In this document: piece by piece, positions 47,285 through 56,344 of the stretch | Layout of the letters: every line of letters starts with the position of its first letter | How positions within the stretch are numbered: position 1 is the stretch's first letter | NCBI RefSeq assembly: GCF_900141755.1 | Contig: NZ_LT670844.1 | Span: forward strand, 1,922,001-1,986,000 | Source of the DNA: Bradyrhizobium lablabi | GTDB taxonomy: Bacteria > Pseudomonadota > Alphaproteobacteria > Rhizobiales > Xanthobacteraceae | Length of the DNA: 64,000 bases | Direction of reading: 5' to 3' | The notes under the pieces: generated by a model | What the model was told of the DNA's origin: nothing | Seen by the model: only the letters and a program-made list of their open reading frames with translations | The model's database searches: none | Made by a program: the position numbers and the translations under genes

Positions 47285-48141
47285 GCCGCTCGTCCGAACA
47301 GGCCGAGCGGGCGGAACGCCAGCAGCACCGCCATCGGGCCGAAGATCACGAAATAAGCGAGTTCGGGAAATAGCACCTGGCCCAGCGTATTGAGCAGCCC
47401 AACCAACAGACTGCCGATGGCAACGCCGACCAGGCTGCCGCGTCCACCGATGATCACGACGGCGAGGCTGAATACCAGGATCTCGGCGTCGGCCGATGGA
47501 TAAAGCGACAGAAACGCGCCGCCCATCAACCCGCCGAGCCCAGCCAGCGCCGAGCCGAGCAGAAAGGTGATCAGCAGCACCCGGCGGATGTCGACGCCGG
47601 AGGCTTCCACCATCTCGGCGTCATCGACGCCGGCGCGGATCAGCGCGCCCAGCCTTGTATGATTGAGCAGCAGCCAGAGCGCGGCGAACAGGACGATTCC
47701 GGTAGCCAGCACGAACAGCCGGTAGGCCGGATAATAGACGCCGAACGCGCGCAGCCCGCCACGCAGCATTGGCGGGATCGGCACCGTGAAACTGTCGCCA
47801 CCCCAGATCACAAGCGCCAGGTCCTTCAGCACGAAGGCGACGCCGAGCGTCAGCAGCACCTGACGCAACTCGTTGCCGCGCACGAAGCGCAACAGGCCCT
47901 GTTCGAGCGCAAAGCCGATCGCCGCGACCGACGCCATCGCGCCGACGCCGCCGAGCAGGAAGCTGCCGGTTCGGGTCGCCACGTCATAACCGACATAGCC
48001 GCCGAACAGATAGAGCGCGCCATGCGCCAGATTGACGATGCGCAACAGACCGAAAATCAATGTAAAGCCGCTGGCCACCACGAACAGCAGGGCGGCGAAG
48101 GTCAATCCATTGAGAATCTGAAAGAGGCTCATCCGTTCCAT
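47281..48141 (-). CDS. Branched-chain/amide ABC permease, LivH type
   Basis: The 286-residue membrane protein reads SLFQILNGLTFAALLFVVAS, GLLRIVNLAHGALYLFGGYV and FSLAVVIIGGRGSLVGVAIG, the LivH pattern. It forms a heterodimeric channel with the LivM-type protein. The gene starts nine bases after the stop of a deacetylase-family gene, so importer and enzymes are in one operon. Confidence 0.92.
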   Translation of the reverse strand: MERMSLFQILNGLTFAALLFVVASGFTLIFGLLRIVNLAHGALYLFGGYVGYDVATRTGSFLLGGVGAMASVAAIGFALEQGLLRFVRGNELRQVLLTLGVAFVLKDLALVIWGGDSFTVPIPPMLRGGLRAFGVYYPAYRLFVLATGIVLFAALWLLLNHTRLGALIRAGVDDAEMVEASGVDIRRVLLITFLLGSALAGLGGLMGGAFLSLYPSADAEILVFSLAVVIIGGRGSLVGVAIGSLLVGLLNTLGQVLFPELAYFVIFGPMAVLLAFRPLGLFGRAA

Positions 48142-48150
48142 AAATTGTGT

Positions 48151-49029
48151 CTAGGGCGCCTTCGGTCCCACCGAGAGGTACCAGTCGAGGATCTGTTCAC
48201 CGGTCATGAAAGCGACATCGGATTTCTTCCGGATGGTTTCGAAGATGCGGCGAAAATATTTCAGGCGATGCGGCACGCCCATGATGTAGGGATGCACAAC
48301 CAATGCCATGACCCGGGCGGAACCCTCCGCATCTTCATAAATCTGCTCGAACTGGTCGATGGCGCGCTGGTAGTATTCCGAGGCCTGGTGGTGCTGGATC
48401 AGCATCATTGCCACGTCGTTGCATTCCTGGGTATAGGGCACGTTGACGATCGGTGTGGAAGTGGTCTTCAGCCAGACCGGCTGATCATCGAGAACCCAGT
48501 CGGCGACGTAGTCGTAGCCTTCCTGCTTGAGCAGGTCCGGCGTCTCCCAGGTTTCAGTGAGGCCCGGTCCAAGCCAGCCGCGCGGCCGCTTTCCGGTGGC
48601 GGCTTCGATCACATCGGCGGTCTTGCGAATGTCTTCGCGCTCGTTCTCCACCTTCTGCATGTTGCGCTGGGTAAAGCCGTGGCCCATGAATTCCCAGTTT
48701 CGCTCCAGCGCCGCCTTCACGATCGGCGGATAGGCTGTCAGCGCCGAGCCGTTGATCGCGAGCACGCCGGGGATCTTGTGGTCGTCGAATACCTTGAGCA
48801 GCCGCCAGAATCCGACGCGGTTGCCGTATTCATGCCAGGCCCAGTTCGGAATATCCGGCGTCGGCGAGCCGCCGGCCGGCGGCGTCAGCACCGTGCGCGG
48901 CATCGTCTGCTTGGGATCCCACTCCTCGACATTGACAATCACCCACACCGCCATGCGGGCGCCGTTCGGCAGTTTGAGCGGCGAGCGGTTCGCGATCGGC
49001 GAATAAGAGATGCGTTCGGTGGGCAGCAT
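48151..49029 (-). CDS. Polysaccharide-deacetylase-family hydrolase, PuuE-like group
   Basis: The 292-residue protein has a NodB fold without the usual TFDDG motif. The first acidic position is in MAVWVIVNVEEWDP, followed by WHEYGNRVGFWRLLKVFDDH, WEFMGHGFTQRN, GWLGPGLTETWETPDLL and the late histidine ALVVHPYIMG. It closely resembles the product of 49736-50638 and only distantly that of 34592-35515. Cytosolic PuuE-like enzymes hydrolyse cyclic or linear amides. It lies between the FAH-fold gene (two-base gap) and the LivH-type permease. Confidence 0.87.
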   Translation of the reverse strand: MLPTERISYSPIANRSPLKLPNGARMAVWVIVNVEEWDPKQTMPRTVLTPPAGGSPTPDIPNWAWHEYGNRVGFWRLLKVFDDHKIPGVLAINGSALTAYPPIVKAALERNWEFMGHGFTQRNMQKVENEREDIRKTADVIEAATGKRPRGWLGPGLTETWETPDLLKQEGYDYVADWVLDDQPVWLKTTSTPIVNVPYTQECNDVAMMLIQHHQASEYYQRAIDQFEQIYEDAEGSARVMALVVHPYIMGVPHRLKYFRRIFETIRKKSDVAFMTGEQILDWYLSVGPKAP

Positions 49030-49031
49030 GG

Positions 49032-49739
49032 TCAGGCCTCTGTTGGCGTGATGGTGATGGTGAGCGAAGGCAGTCCGTCGATCTGCGCGCTGATCAGATC
49101 ACCGGGAACGACGGGGCCGACGCCGGCCGGCGTGCCGGTGTAGACCAGGTCGCCGGCAGCGAGCGTGACTTGCTGCGACAATTGCGCAATCACTTCGGGG
49201 ACGCTCCAGATCATCTGCCCGATGTCGCCACGCTGGCGCTCGCTCCCGTTCACCGACAGCGTGATGGCGCAGCCCTTGAAATGCCGGGCATCGCGCGCCC
49301 GCGAGATCGGGCCGCACGGCGCCGAGGCATCAAAACTCTTGCCGACCTCCCACGGTAACCGCAGATCGCGGGCATCGCGCTGGCGGTCGCGCCGCGTCAG
49401 ATCGATGCCGGCGGCATAGCCCCAGACATGATCGAGCGCGCGCCCGACCGGGATGTTGCGCCCGGCCAGACCGATCGCGATCACCAACTCCACCTCGAAC
49501 TGGAAGTCGGCGGTGAACGGCGGATACGGTACATGCGCGCCATCGCAGACCACGGCATCGCGCGGCTTCTGGAAGAAGAACGGCGGATCTCGCTCGTCGG
49601 CTTCCTTCATCTCGCGGATATGATCGACGTAATTTCGGCCGACGCAATAAACGCGGCGCACGGGAAACATGCCGCCGCCAGCGACCGGCACCTGGGTCGG
49701 CGGCATGTCGGGCAATATGCGTTGCGCCGAGACGGTCAT
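49032..49739 (-). CDS. Fumarylacetoacetate hydrolase-family protein
   Basis: The 235-residue protein has the FAH fold: VYCVGRNYVDHIREMKEAD, FFFQKPRDAV, FEVELVIAIGLAGRNI with the metal glutamates, GYAAGIDLTRRDRQ, KSFDASAPCGPI and LVYTGTPAGVGPV. Members cleave C-C bonds of acylpyruvates, hydrate or decarboxylate dicarboxylates, or isomerise. The ATG at 49739 overlaps the previous stop (ATGA). Its position between two PuuE-like genes suggests that it acts on the carbon skeleton left after ring opening. Confidence 0.9.
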   Translation of the reverse strand: MTVSAQRILPDMPPTQVPVAGGGMFPVRRVYCVGRNYVDHIREMKEADERDPPFFFQKPRDAVVCDGAHVPYPPFTADFQFEVELVIAIGLAGRNIPVGRALDHVWGYAAGIDLTRRDRQRDARDLRLPWEVGKSFDASAPCGPISRARDARHFKGCAITLSVNGSERQRGDIGQMIWSVPEVIAQLSQQVTLAAGDLVYTGTPAGVGPVVPGDLISAQIDGLPSLTITITPTEA

Positions 49740-50638
49740 GGCTTCGATCCCGACTGTTCGGCCATTTGCCCCTTGTACCAGTCGAGGATTTGCTCGCCGT
49801 TCCAATGCAGAACACCGTCGAACTTGTTGACGTAATCGTAGATCGCCTCAAGAAACTTGATCCGGAACGGCTGGCCGCTGATGTAGGGATGGACCGCGAG
49901 CGACAGGATTTTCGGCCGAACCTTGCTCTCCTCATAGAGCCGGTCGAAGCAGTCGATGGCGCGCTTCATCATGTGATCGCTTTCGTGATGCTGCACCATC
50001 ATCATCGGGATGTCGTTCAGCTCGACCGTATAGGGCAGCGTTACCAGCGGCCCCTTGGCGGTGCGGATCGTGGTCGGCTCGTCGTCATAGACCCAGTCGC
50101 CGATATATTTGACGCCAGCTTCAGCGAGATATTCGGGGGTCTGCAGCGTCTGGGTCAGGCCGGGTCCGAGCCAGCCCACCGGGCGCTTGCCGGTGAATTT
50201 CTCGATCACGCCCATCGCGCGCTCGATCATCGCCTTCTGGTCCGGCTCCTTGTGGATCGGCCCCTGTTCATAGGCATGGCCCATGAATTCCCACCCGGCG
50301 TCTCGGGCTTGCTGCGCGACGCGCGGGTAATCCTCGCAGACGCGCGCATTGATGGAGAGCGTGGGCGCAATGCCGAGCTTCTTGTAGAGATCGAAAAAAC
50401 GCCATACGCCGACGCGCATGCCGTATTCGTGCCAACTCCAGTTCGGCACGTCCGGCAGCAGCGGAATGCCGGTGGGCGCCGGAATCACCTGCCGGGCCAT
50501 CGGCTTGCCGATGTCCCAAACCTCGAGATTGACGATGCTCCAGATCACGATACGAGCGCCGCCCGGCAACTTCATTGCCGGGCGATCGACGATGGCGGAA
50601 AAGTCGCAGCGGTCGCGCGGCAGCATCGGGCCGGTCAT
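49736..50638 (-). CDS. Polysaccharide-deacetylase-family hydrolase, PuuE-like group
   Basis: The 300-residue protein matches the one at 48151 block by block: IVIWSIVNLEVWDI, WHEYGMRVGVWRFFDLYKKL, WEFMGHAYEQGPI, GWLGPGLTQTLQTPEYL, VTLPYTVELNDIPMMMVQHH and LSLAVHPYISGQPFRIKFLE. The two are probably a duplicated pair with different substrates or a mixed oligomer. It lacks a signal peptide. It follows the third isochorismatase gene by 42 bases. Confidence 0.87.
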   Translation of the reverse strand: MTGPMLPRDRCDFSAIVDRPAMKLPGGARIVIWSIVNLEVWDIGKPMARQVIPAPTGIPLLPDVPNWSWHEYGMRVGVWRFFDLYKKLGIAPTLSINARVCEDYPRVAQQARDAGWEFMGHAYEQGPIHKEPDQKAMIERAMGVIEKFTGKRPVGWLGPGLTQTLQTPEYLAEAGVKYIGDWVYDDEPTTIRTAKGPLVTLPYTVELNDIPMMMVQHHESDHMMKRAIDCFDRLYEESKVRPKILSLAVHPYISGQPFRIKFLEAIYDYVNKFDGVLHWNGEQILDWYKGQMAEQSGSKP

Positions 50639-50680
50639 GGCAAGCTACTCATCGGTCGTTGGGGGAAGGATATTGAACCA

Positions 50681-51382
50681 TTACTCAGGGCTGGTCCGGC
50701 GTGAGGCAAGTCCATCGAGCGCCATGACGGCATCGGTATCCATCACCAAACCGAGGGCCGTCCTGATGCAGGCGAGGCCGGCCGCGTGCAGTTCCGGTCC
50801 GTCCATGCTGTCGACGCAGTCCTCCACGACGATGACGGCATAGTCACGGACATTGGCGGCGGTGGTGGTCGCCAGCACGCAGGAATTGGTGTTCACGCCC
50901 GTGATCAACAGGGTGTTGATGCCGTGCGAACGCAGCACAAAGTCGAGGTCGGTACCGAGAAAGCAATCGTAGCGCTTCTTGGTGTCGACGACGAAGTCGC
51001 CGGGATCGAGCAGTTGCGGCATCACCGTGCAGCCGGGACCACCGATGATGTTGTGGCGCAGGACGTTCTTGCGGGTCGCTGCCGGATCCTCGGCGCGGGT
51101 GCGCCAGAACGGGTTGGCGCGGATTTCCTCGGCGTCGCGATACGACGTCAGCTGATGGATGACGGGAATTCCGACGCTCCGGCACCAATCGAACAACCGC
51201 TTGTTGGCGGCGACGACCCTGGCGGCGACCTCCGGCGAGGTCGGCATCGTCGCCACCGCCATGTCGAGATGACCGCGGTGCAGGTCGATCGCGACCACGG
51301 CCGCTTTCGGGTGATCGACGCCGATACCCCTAGAGATCGGTCGGATGGCTGTTTTGCTGAAGCTGGAACTTGCCGTCGCCAT
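50681..51382 (-). CDS. Isochorismatase-family cysteine amidohydrolase, third copy
   Basis: The 233-residue protein has D33 in AVVAIDLHRGHLD, a lysine in VVDTKKRYDCFLGTDL and the cysteine in GVNTNSCVLATTTAANVRDY. It is the first gene of the minus-strand operon that runs into the Liv-type importer. It is divergent from the GntR regulator, with a 220-bp AT-rich intergenic region that should hold both promoters. It probably removes an amide or carbamoyl group from an intermediate. Confidence 0.9.
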   Translation of the reverse strand: MATASSSFSKTAIRPISRGIGVDHPKAAVVAIDLHRGHLDMAVATMPTSPEVAARVVAANKRLFDWCRSVGIPVIHQLTSYRDAEEIRANPFWRTRAEDPAATRKNVLRHNIIGGPGCTVMPQLLDPGDFVVDTKKRYDCFLGTDLDFVLRSHGINTLLITGVNTNSCVLATTTAANVRDYAVIVVEDCVDSMDGPELHAAGLACIRTALGLVMDTDAVMALDGLASRRTSPE

Positions 51383-51602
51383 CGGATGTGCACTGCCTTG
51401 AGCGAAAATGGTTACCTCATGGTTCGCTCAACAGGAAAGCGAGTCAAACAAAAATTGCATACAGTTTTGCCGATGCATATCATTTGCGCGCCAAGCCTAA
51501 ATAATATGCGAGATTTTTTGATCGATTATCAGTGGATTTATGACGGGTTGTATGATGATCTGTCGATGCCCATCGTAAGTGTATCCAGATTGTCCTCGCG
51601 AG

Positions 51603-52364
51603 ATGGCTGCTTCGATGCCCGATCGCCCCAAACCGCCCCTCTCGCAGCCAGCGCTCGGATTGCGCGCGGGCAATCGCGCGCTCTCGGTGGCGGACCAAAT
51701 TCGGGAGGCCATTCTCGGCGGTTCGATCGGGGCCGGCGAGCGGCTCAACGAGGTCAGGCTGAGCAAGACGCTGGCAGTGTCGCGCACCCCGGTGCGCGCC
51801 GCATTGCAGGCGCTGGCGGGCGAAGGGCTATTGGACTACGCGCCCAATCGCGGTTTCACGGTCCGTGAATTTCCGCTCAGCGCGATCGTCGATGCCTACG
51901 ATATCCGCGCCTCGCTGGAGGGCCTCGCTGCCCGCTTCGCGGCGGAACGCGGTTTCAGTCCGGAGGAAAAGGCCGTGATCGAGCGCAGCCTCTCGGCCGG
52001 CGACACATTGCTGGACCACGGTTCGTTCGAGGCCGGCGACCTCACGCGCTACCGCGACATCAATGGCGACTTCCACGACACGCTGCTCGCCGCCGCCCGC
52101 AACCGCATGCTCGCCGAAATGATCCGGATCTGCCACCACGTGCCGGTGTCGTCTAGTCGCAACATCGTGGCTTTCGAGCATCGTGACGTCCGCCGCCGTC
52201 ACGACGATCACCATCGGATCTATGAAGCCATCATGGCTCGCGAACCGTGGCGCGCGGAAATGCTGATGCGTGAGCATGTCGCCGGCGTAAAGGCATCCCT
52301 GATCAGGCTTTTGACCCAACGCAGCAAGGATATAGGCCCCGTTGACGCTGTTGCCGCCGGTTGA
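51603..52364 (+). CDS. GntR-family transcriptional regulator, FCD subgroup
   Basis: The 253-residue protein has a winged helix (LSVADQIREAILGGSIGAGE, RLNEVRLSKTLAVSRTPVRAAL) and an all-helical FCD ligand domain with the metal/ligand histidines seen in RYRDINGDFHDTLL, RRRHDDHHRIYEAI and LMREHVAGVKASL. FCD regulators typically release DNA on binding an organic acid. Being divergent from the isochorismatase/PuuE/Liv operon, it is the natural candidate to control it. Starts at 51579 or 51615 are also possible; no clear ribosome site decides. Confidence 0.9.
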   Translation: MAASMPDRPKPPLSQPALGLRAGNRALSVADQIREAILGGSIGAGERLNEVRLSKTLAVSRTPVRAALQALAGEGLLDYAPNRGFTVREFPLSAIVDAYDIRASLEGLAARFAAERGFSPEEKAVIERSLSAGDTLLDHGSFEAGDLTRYRDINGDFHDTLLAAARNRMLAEMIRICHHVPVSSSRNIVAFEHRDVRRRHDDHHRIYEAIMAREPWRAEMLMREHVAGVKASLIRLLTQRSKDIGPVDAVAAG

Positions 52365-52572
52365 ACGATTAGCCGCAAGCCGCCCGCGCGCGCTATATCG
52401 ACGGGATACATGGTTGCACTTACGTTTCGGTAGCCATCGTCGCGGGCCTGAGACATCCGAGAAAAGCACGACGGGACATCGTAGCGCCTGCGTTCATCTG
52501 CGTCACTCGGTAAGGCCGGCCGCCAAAAAACGCGAACGCCCGCTTTGCGCCAGAAGCAGACGTTACCCAAGC

Positions 52573-53877
52573 CTACGGGTCTGACACGTTTACGCGAGGA
52601 TCGTCAGTCCGCACGGAAGTTTGAAACTGGGCGGGATCAACCTTCTTGCGCTGTGCCCACTCAACAAGATTGGCCGGGCGATACGTTGGATCGGCACGCC
52701 ACCGCTTGAATACGTTGGCGTCGATCGTCTCGTTGATGTTGATGTGGCTTCCGTCTTCCCGAACATCCGGCTCTCGGCCGATGGTACGATAAAGAGGCGG
52801 GAAAACCTTGGCGTAGAATCCCGAGCCAAACGACTTATAGGAGTCGGCAATCGGCGCTGTGACGTCATCTCCATCCAGATTGACCTCTGATCGGAACGTA
52901 AGTCCGTGCGATTCCGCCTTCTTCATCATCCAGCGCAGCGGAGGCTGAGCAAGAAGGTCGGTCTGATAGCCGCCCCCAACATTTGCATGGGCACCTACAA
53001 ACCAGCGCTGTTCAACGCCGGAAAGAGGGCGTGGCTGGGCAATGACTGCGTTCGGATCTTTCGGGTGGCGAACGTCCCAGATCGTAGGAGCGAAGTCAGT
53101 ACGGTGCTCATCGATGGCGAGGGCGTGATAGCCGTTCTGGATATGGATGCGTAATCCTGTCTGCAGATAATCGAACTGGGAACGGCTAATGCCCGGAATA
53201 TTCCCAGCCGCCACACCGACCGAACCGACGGTATCCCACACGCCGATGACCTTCACTTTCGCTGGCTGGGAGTATTTGAGCAGCCACTTTTCCTGGTCTG
53301 TCAGCTTGCTGGTGTCTCCGGACGTCTCGACCTCCTTCAACGTCCAGATGCTCTCCTCGTTTCCCTTCCTGTAGCGATCAAACAGCTCAGTCACGCCGAT
53401 AGGTGAGCCTGCTTTCAAGACGCCGTCGATGGCGATCAATCCAGCCAGAGCTCTCGCTGTAAATGCGCCCCGGCTGAAACCAAAAATGAAGATTTCATCG
53501 CCGTCGTTGTAGTTTTCGACGAGCCATTCGTAAGCCAGACGGATGTTCTCATCGAGTCCTTGTCCAAAAACGCCGCCTAAGAACCCGTTGACTCCGACCT
53601 CGTAGTAGACGAGCTGAGGCTTGCCATCCTTGCTTTTCGAAGCGCACAGCGCCCGCATGCGCCACACGTTTGTGTTGCTGTTGATGCTGTTCCATGTGCC
53701 GTCGAGAAAGACCGCGAGGCGCTTTTGCGGCTGCTCTGCGCCGACAAAGTTCGGCTGGTTGCCACTTTTCTCCGAAGGGCGACCAACGAGGACCCCGAAT
53801 GCGATCATGGCCGCGATAGCAATCAAGAGAGCGAACCAATGCGCAATCCTCTCGATCAATCGCACAACAACCTTCAT
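52573..53877 (-). CDS. DUF2235 alpha/beta hydrolase (Tle-like phospholipase fold)
   Basis: The 434-residue protein has one N-terminal membrane helix (FALLIAIAAMIAFGVLVG). The DUF2235 domain follows: RLAVFLDGTWNSINSNTNVW, the nucleophile elbow FGFSRGAFTARALAGLI, VKVIGVWDTVGSVG with the catalytic acid, and WFVGAHANVGGGYQ with the histidine. DUF2235 proteins include type VI secretion phospholipase effectors, but no secretion or immunity gene is near. The membrane anchor suggests a housekeeping or periplasm-facing hydrolase. AGGGAG upstream supports the start. Confidence 0.88.
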   Translation of the reverse strand: MKVVVRLIERIAHWFALLIAIAAMIAFGVLVGRPSEKSGNQPNFVGAEQPQKRLAVFLDGTWNSINSNTNVWRMRALCASKSKDGKPQLVYYEVGVNGFLGGVFGQGLDENIRLAYEWLVENYNDGDEIFIFGFSRGAFTARALAGLIAIDGVLKAGSPIGVTELFDRYRKGNEESIWTLKEVETSGDTSKLTDQEKWLLKYSQPAKVKVIGVWDTVGSVGVAAGNIPGISRSQFDYLQTGLRIHIQNGYHALAIDEHRTDFAPTIWDVRHPKDPNAVIAQPRPLSGVEQRWFVGAHANVGGGYQTDLLAQPPLRWMMKKAESHGLTFRSEVNLDGDDVTAPIADSYKSFGSGFYAKVFPPLYRTIGREPDVREDGSHININETIDANVFKRWRADPTYRPANLVEWAQRKKVDPAQFQTSVRTDDPRVNVSDP

Positions 53878-54034
53878 GGGGTAACTCCCTGCATGGCGCT
53901 GGCCGACCCAAGAGAGAATCGGCGACCTTGCCGGAGAATAAACCGTCTGCTGATTCGGTGCACGTCATGCGCACAAATAACGCGCTTTCTACTTTGGCGC
54001 GTTTCTTACGTATCTGGAGGCTATGGTCAATTTG

Positions 54035-54092
54035 AGACCTCGGGCCGTGTCTGGGCAAGGTCCGTTCATCCCTCAACAGCGGACAAGTAGCG
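54035..54092 (-). repeat. Dispersed intergenic repeat, partial inverted copy
   Basis: The complement contains ttgtccgctgttgaggg, atgaacggacctt and gaggtctcaaattga, matching the second half of the copy at 9719-9836. The gap 53878-54582 holds this, the decayed gene at 54159-54350 and nothing else recognisable. Confidence 0.65.
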
Positions 54093-54158
54093 ACTGCGGC
54101 GGCGTGATCATGCGGTCGAGCGCCGCGTCTCCTGGTTGACTGGATCGTTCGGATCCAT

Positions 54159-54350
54159 CTAGTTTTTCTCCGAGGGCACTTGATTAGCGCGCGGCTGGCG
54201 GTGCCCAACCGGCGCTTCCGGCAGCAATTGCTGGTTCGAGTTCGTCGACGGAGGTGCGGCTGGATTTCGCGAACCAGCCGTTTGCGCAATCGCCACCGAA
54301 GTGTCGACCAGGGCCAGCAACGCTATCGTCGCGATCAACCTTCGCGTGAT
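54159..54350 (-). pseudogene. Decayed small secreted protein gene, start codon lost
   Basis: A 63-codon frame reads TRRLIATIALLALVDTSVAI, a signal peptide, then a proline-rich part ending VGHRQPRANQVPSEKN before a stop. At the expected start position the codon is ATC, preceded by a well-placed GGGAGA. Downstream, past the stop and in a shifted frame, DAALDRMI follows, the kind of ending seen in relatives such as the gene at 54893. Start loss, a nonsense codon and a frameshift together suggest a dead gene. Confidence 0.55.
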
Positions 54351-54582
54351 GGGGTCTCCCGAGTTGGGCCCCTCTCACAATCGCGGTGAAGGGGAAGTTC
54401 GATCACAAGGTGCGGCAAGCCTCCCGTTTTGTTCAAATGCTCCAGCGAGTGGGCGCACGAGCGATGCCTCGCGCCCCCAATCGCGCATATCGCCGAGCAT
54501 TTCACGATTGCGAGAAGGAAACTGCTTACCGTTCACGCTAATTGGATTGGACGTTACAACCGGCGCGGCGTCAAATTGCAGT

Positions 54583-54762
54583 GTGAGGCGGTTCTATTCA
54601 TCCGAGCGGTGCGAGCACTGCGGCGCCTTGATGGTGCTGGTGATGCCGGTAGACGGCAAAGGGCCGGGAGCGCTCCGTTGCTGGGAATGCGATCGGATTG
54701 ATCCGTTGCAGCTGGCATGGACCATGGCGTGGCTCGTCGGCGAGCTTCGCCCTCCAAAGTAG
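54583..54762 (+). CDS. Small zinc-ribbon-like protein
   Basis: The 59-residue product, if started at the GTG at 54583, is VRRFYSSERCEHCGALMVLV followed by a second CxxC (RCWECDRIDP) and the ending WLVGELRPPK. Two CxxC pairs 27 residues apart form a rubredoxin-like or zinc-ribbon knuckle. Similar short proteins of unknown role are common in Bradyrhizobium. The frame extends far upstream without a convincing start, so the beginning is uncertain. Confidence 0.5.
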   Translation: MRRFYSSERCEHCGALMVLVMPVDGKGPGALRCWECDRIDPLQLAWTMAWLVGELRPPK

Positions 54763-54892
54763 GTTCCGCCGGGGCGAGACCACCTTCCCTTCCACACTCG
54801 TGCCGCATGTGCCCGGCGGGCGTAGCCATCGACGTCCTTGAATACCGAGGCAAGCAAGCCGTGGAAAATCTGCGGGTGAAGTGAGGATTGAA

Positions 54893-55093
54893 GTGCGAAC
54901 GCTGGTCGCGATCACGATCATGGTACTTATGGCAACGTCGTCGGCCTTCGCACGCAAGGCCTCGCAGCATCATTCCAAACGCGCGGCGTCCAATCATCAC
55001 TCGACGACTAAGACCGATCCGGGTGGCGTCGCCCGCGATCCCGCCGACGTGGAGCTTGATCGAAAGATCGGAAGCATCTGTCGAGGTTGCTAG
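54893..55093 (+). CDS. Small secreted protein ending in CRGC
   Basis: The 66-residue protein has a signal peptide (RTLVAITIMVLMATSSAFA), a basic histidine-rich linker and a conserved-looking tail DPADVELDRKIGSICRGC. The two closing cysteines may form a disulphide or bind metal in the periplasm. A GTG at 54893 with GAGGA upstream is preferred over one at 54881. The decayed gene at 54159-54350 appears to belong to the same family. Confidence 0.6.
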   Translation: MRTLVAITIMVLMATSSAFARKASQHHSKRAASNHHSTTKTDPGGVARDPADVELDRKIGSICRGC

Positions 55094-55141
55094 TTTCTTC
55101 ATAGTTAGACCTTGAGCGCCGTTCCTTAGCCCTGCCTAAAA

Positions 55142-55636
55142 ATGCTACTTTCGCCTCTCCAACTTGTCGGACGAGCAGCGCGAGAAGCATTATTGGAGGG
55201 TCGCGATCGTGCGGCTGGACTGGCTCGCATCCCTTTGTTTCCGTTCGGTCGATCGATACTTGTTGAAGTTTTCCAAGAGTCCGCTTTCATACAGATTTCT
55301 GACGCACTAACCCGCCAATCCCCGCGGATTGTGGGCAGGTCGGGCGCATTCGATGTGCCAATGGTCGCGGTCAACCTATCCGCAATCCAGCGCAAGCGAC
55401 CCGAAGTTGAGCGGGACATACTCGCAAGTCTCACGCGCTGGAAAATCGCACCCGACCGGATCGAACTCGAACTAACCGAGTCCGTTCTATTGGAGGCCAC
55501 CAAACACCATCGCGATATTATCAGGCGGCTGCGGGCGATCGAGCTGAGACTTGTAATAGATGATTTCGGCACCGGTTATTCATCGCTCAACTATCTGAAA
55601 TTTCGGTCAAAGTTCACTGCGGACGATGGTGCGTAA
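55142..55636 (+). pseudogene. EAL-domain remnant (cyclic di-GMP phosphodiesterase)
   Basis: The frame has 164 codons. VAVNLSAIQRKRPEVERDIL, IELELTESVLLEATKHHRDI and LVIDDFGTGYSSLNYL are clear EAL-domain motifs, but the EAL triplet itself is absent. The N-terminal 60 residues do not fit the fold, and the sequence departs right after NYL and stops 10 codons later. The C-terminal catalytic loops are missing, so no activity is expected. Confidence 0.75.
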
Positions 55637-55852
55637 GATGAAGGTCAGGACCGTCCCAGATCTCGTGCGAGCGGCCGAGATGCTAAGATCGGAACGATGA
55701 CGGCTTCTGACGCGCCGGCGGTCCTTCGATAGATCAGTTTGGCCGGTCGGAAGGGGTCTCTCCAGTTGAGCGTGGTGTTTGAACTCGTGCTCTGCAGCAC
55801 TTCGCTAGTTGGCTGTACATCATGGTCCCTTGACTGATCGCAGCTAGTCCCG

Positions 55853-56104
55853 ATGGCGCTGAAGGTCCGCTTCGCGCCAATGTTTTCGCGCGCTACCGCT
55901 CGGCACATTCGCGAACTGGTTGTTGGAGGCCGGACTATCGTTAAAGACGGACGCATACCAGGCATCGATCTACGCGCAATTCGGCACGAGGTGCTGTCGC
56001 AGATGCGATCAGGCATGGCAAAAAATGCAACACTCGTCTCTGCGTTGTCAGCGCTCGATCAAGCCATCGCTCGCCACTATCTTCCGGATCCGCATTGCTG
56101 CTGA
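55853..56104 (+). pseudogene. C-terminal remnant of an amidohydrolase
   Basis: The 83-codon frame contains ARHIRELVVGGRTIVKDGRI, the closing strand pair of metal-dependent amidohydrolases such as cytosine or 8-oxoguanine deaminases, then a helix to the stop. All metal-binding motifs are missing and a stop codon stands a few codons before the ATG. It is a left-over tail, possibly of a gene once related to the nitrogen-compound island. Confidence 0.6.
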
Positions 56105-56344
56105 ATCAGACTCTTTCACGTTTCGTGGCTCGCAGTCTCGAACAACTCTGAGCTCGCCCGGAAGCAAATGCGCGTCGCGCCTTTGAGAGTGCGCGCTCGG
56201 GATCCTTCAAAAGCGCATTCAATAACCTCTCATTCTGGGAATTGGCGACAGTCGCCAACATCCGCTTCGCGCCAGAAGCGGCCGCTCGGTCAGCGGCGCT
56301 TTGGACCCACAGCCGACTCTCGACGATTGAAGTGCCGGTTCATC

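Noticed and set aside
52573..53877. Type VI secretion phospholipase effector
   Set aside because: The DUF2235 fold fits, but there is an N-terminal membrane anchor and no VgrG, PAAR, chaperone or immunity gene nearby.
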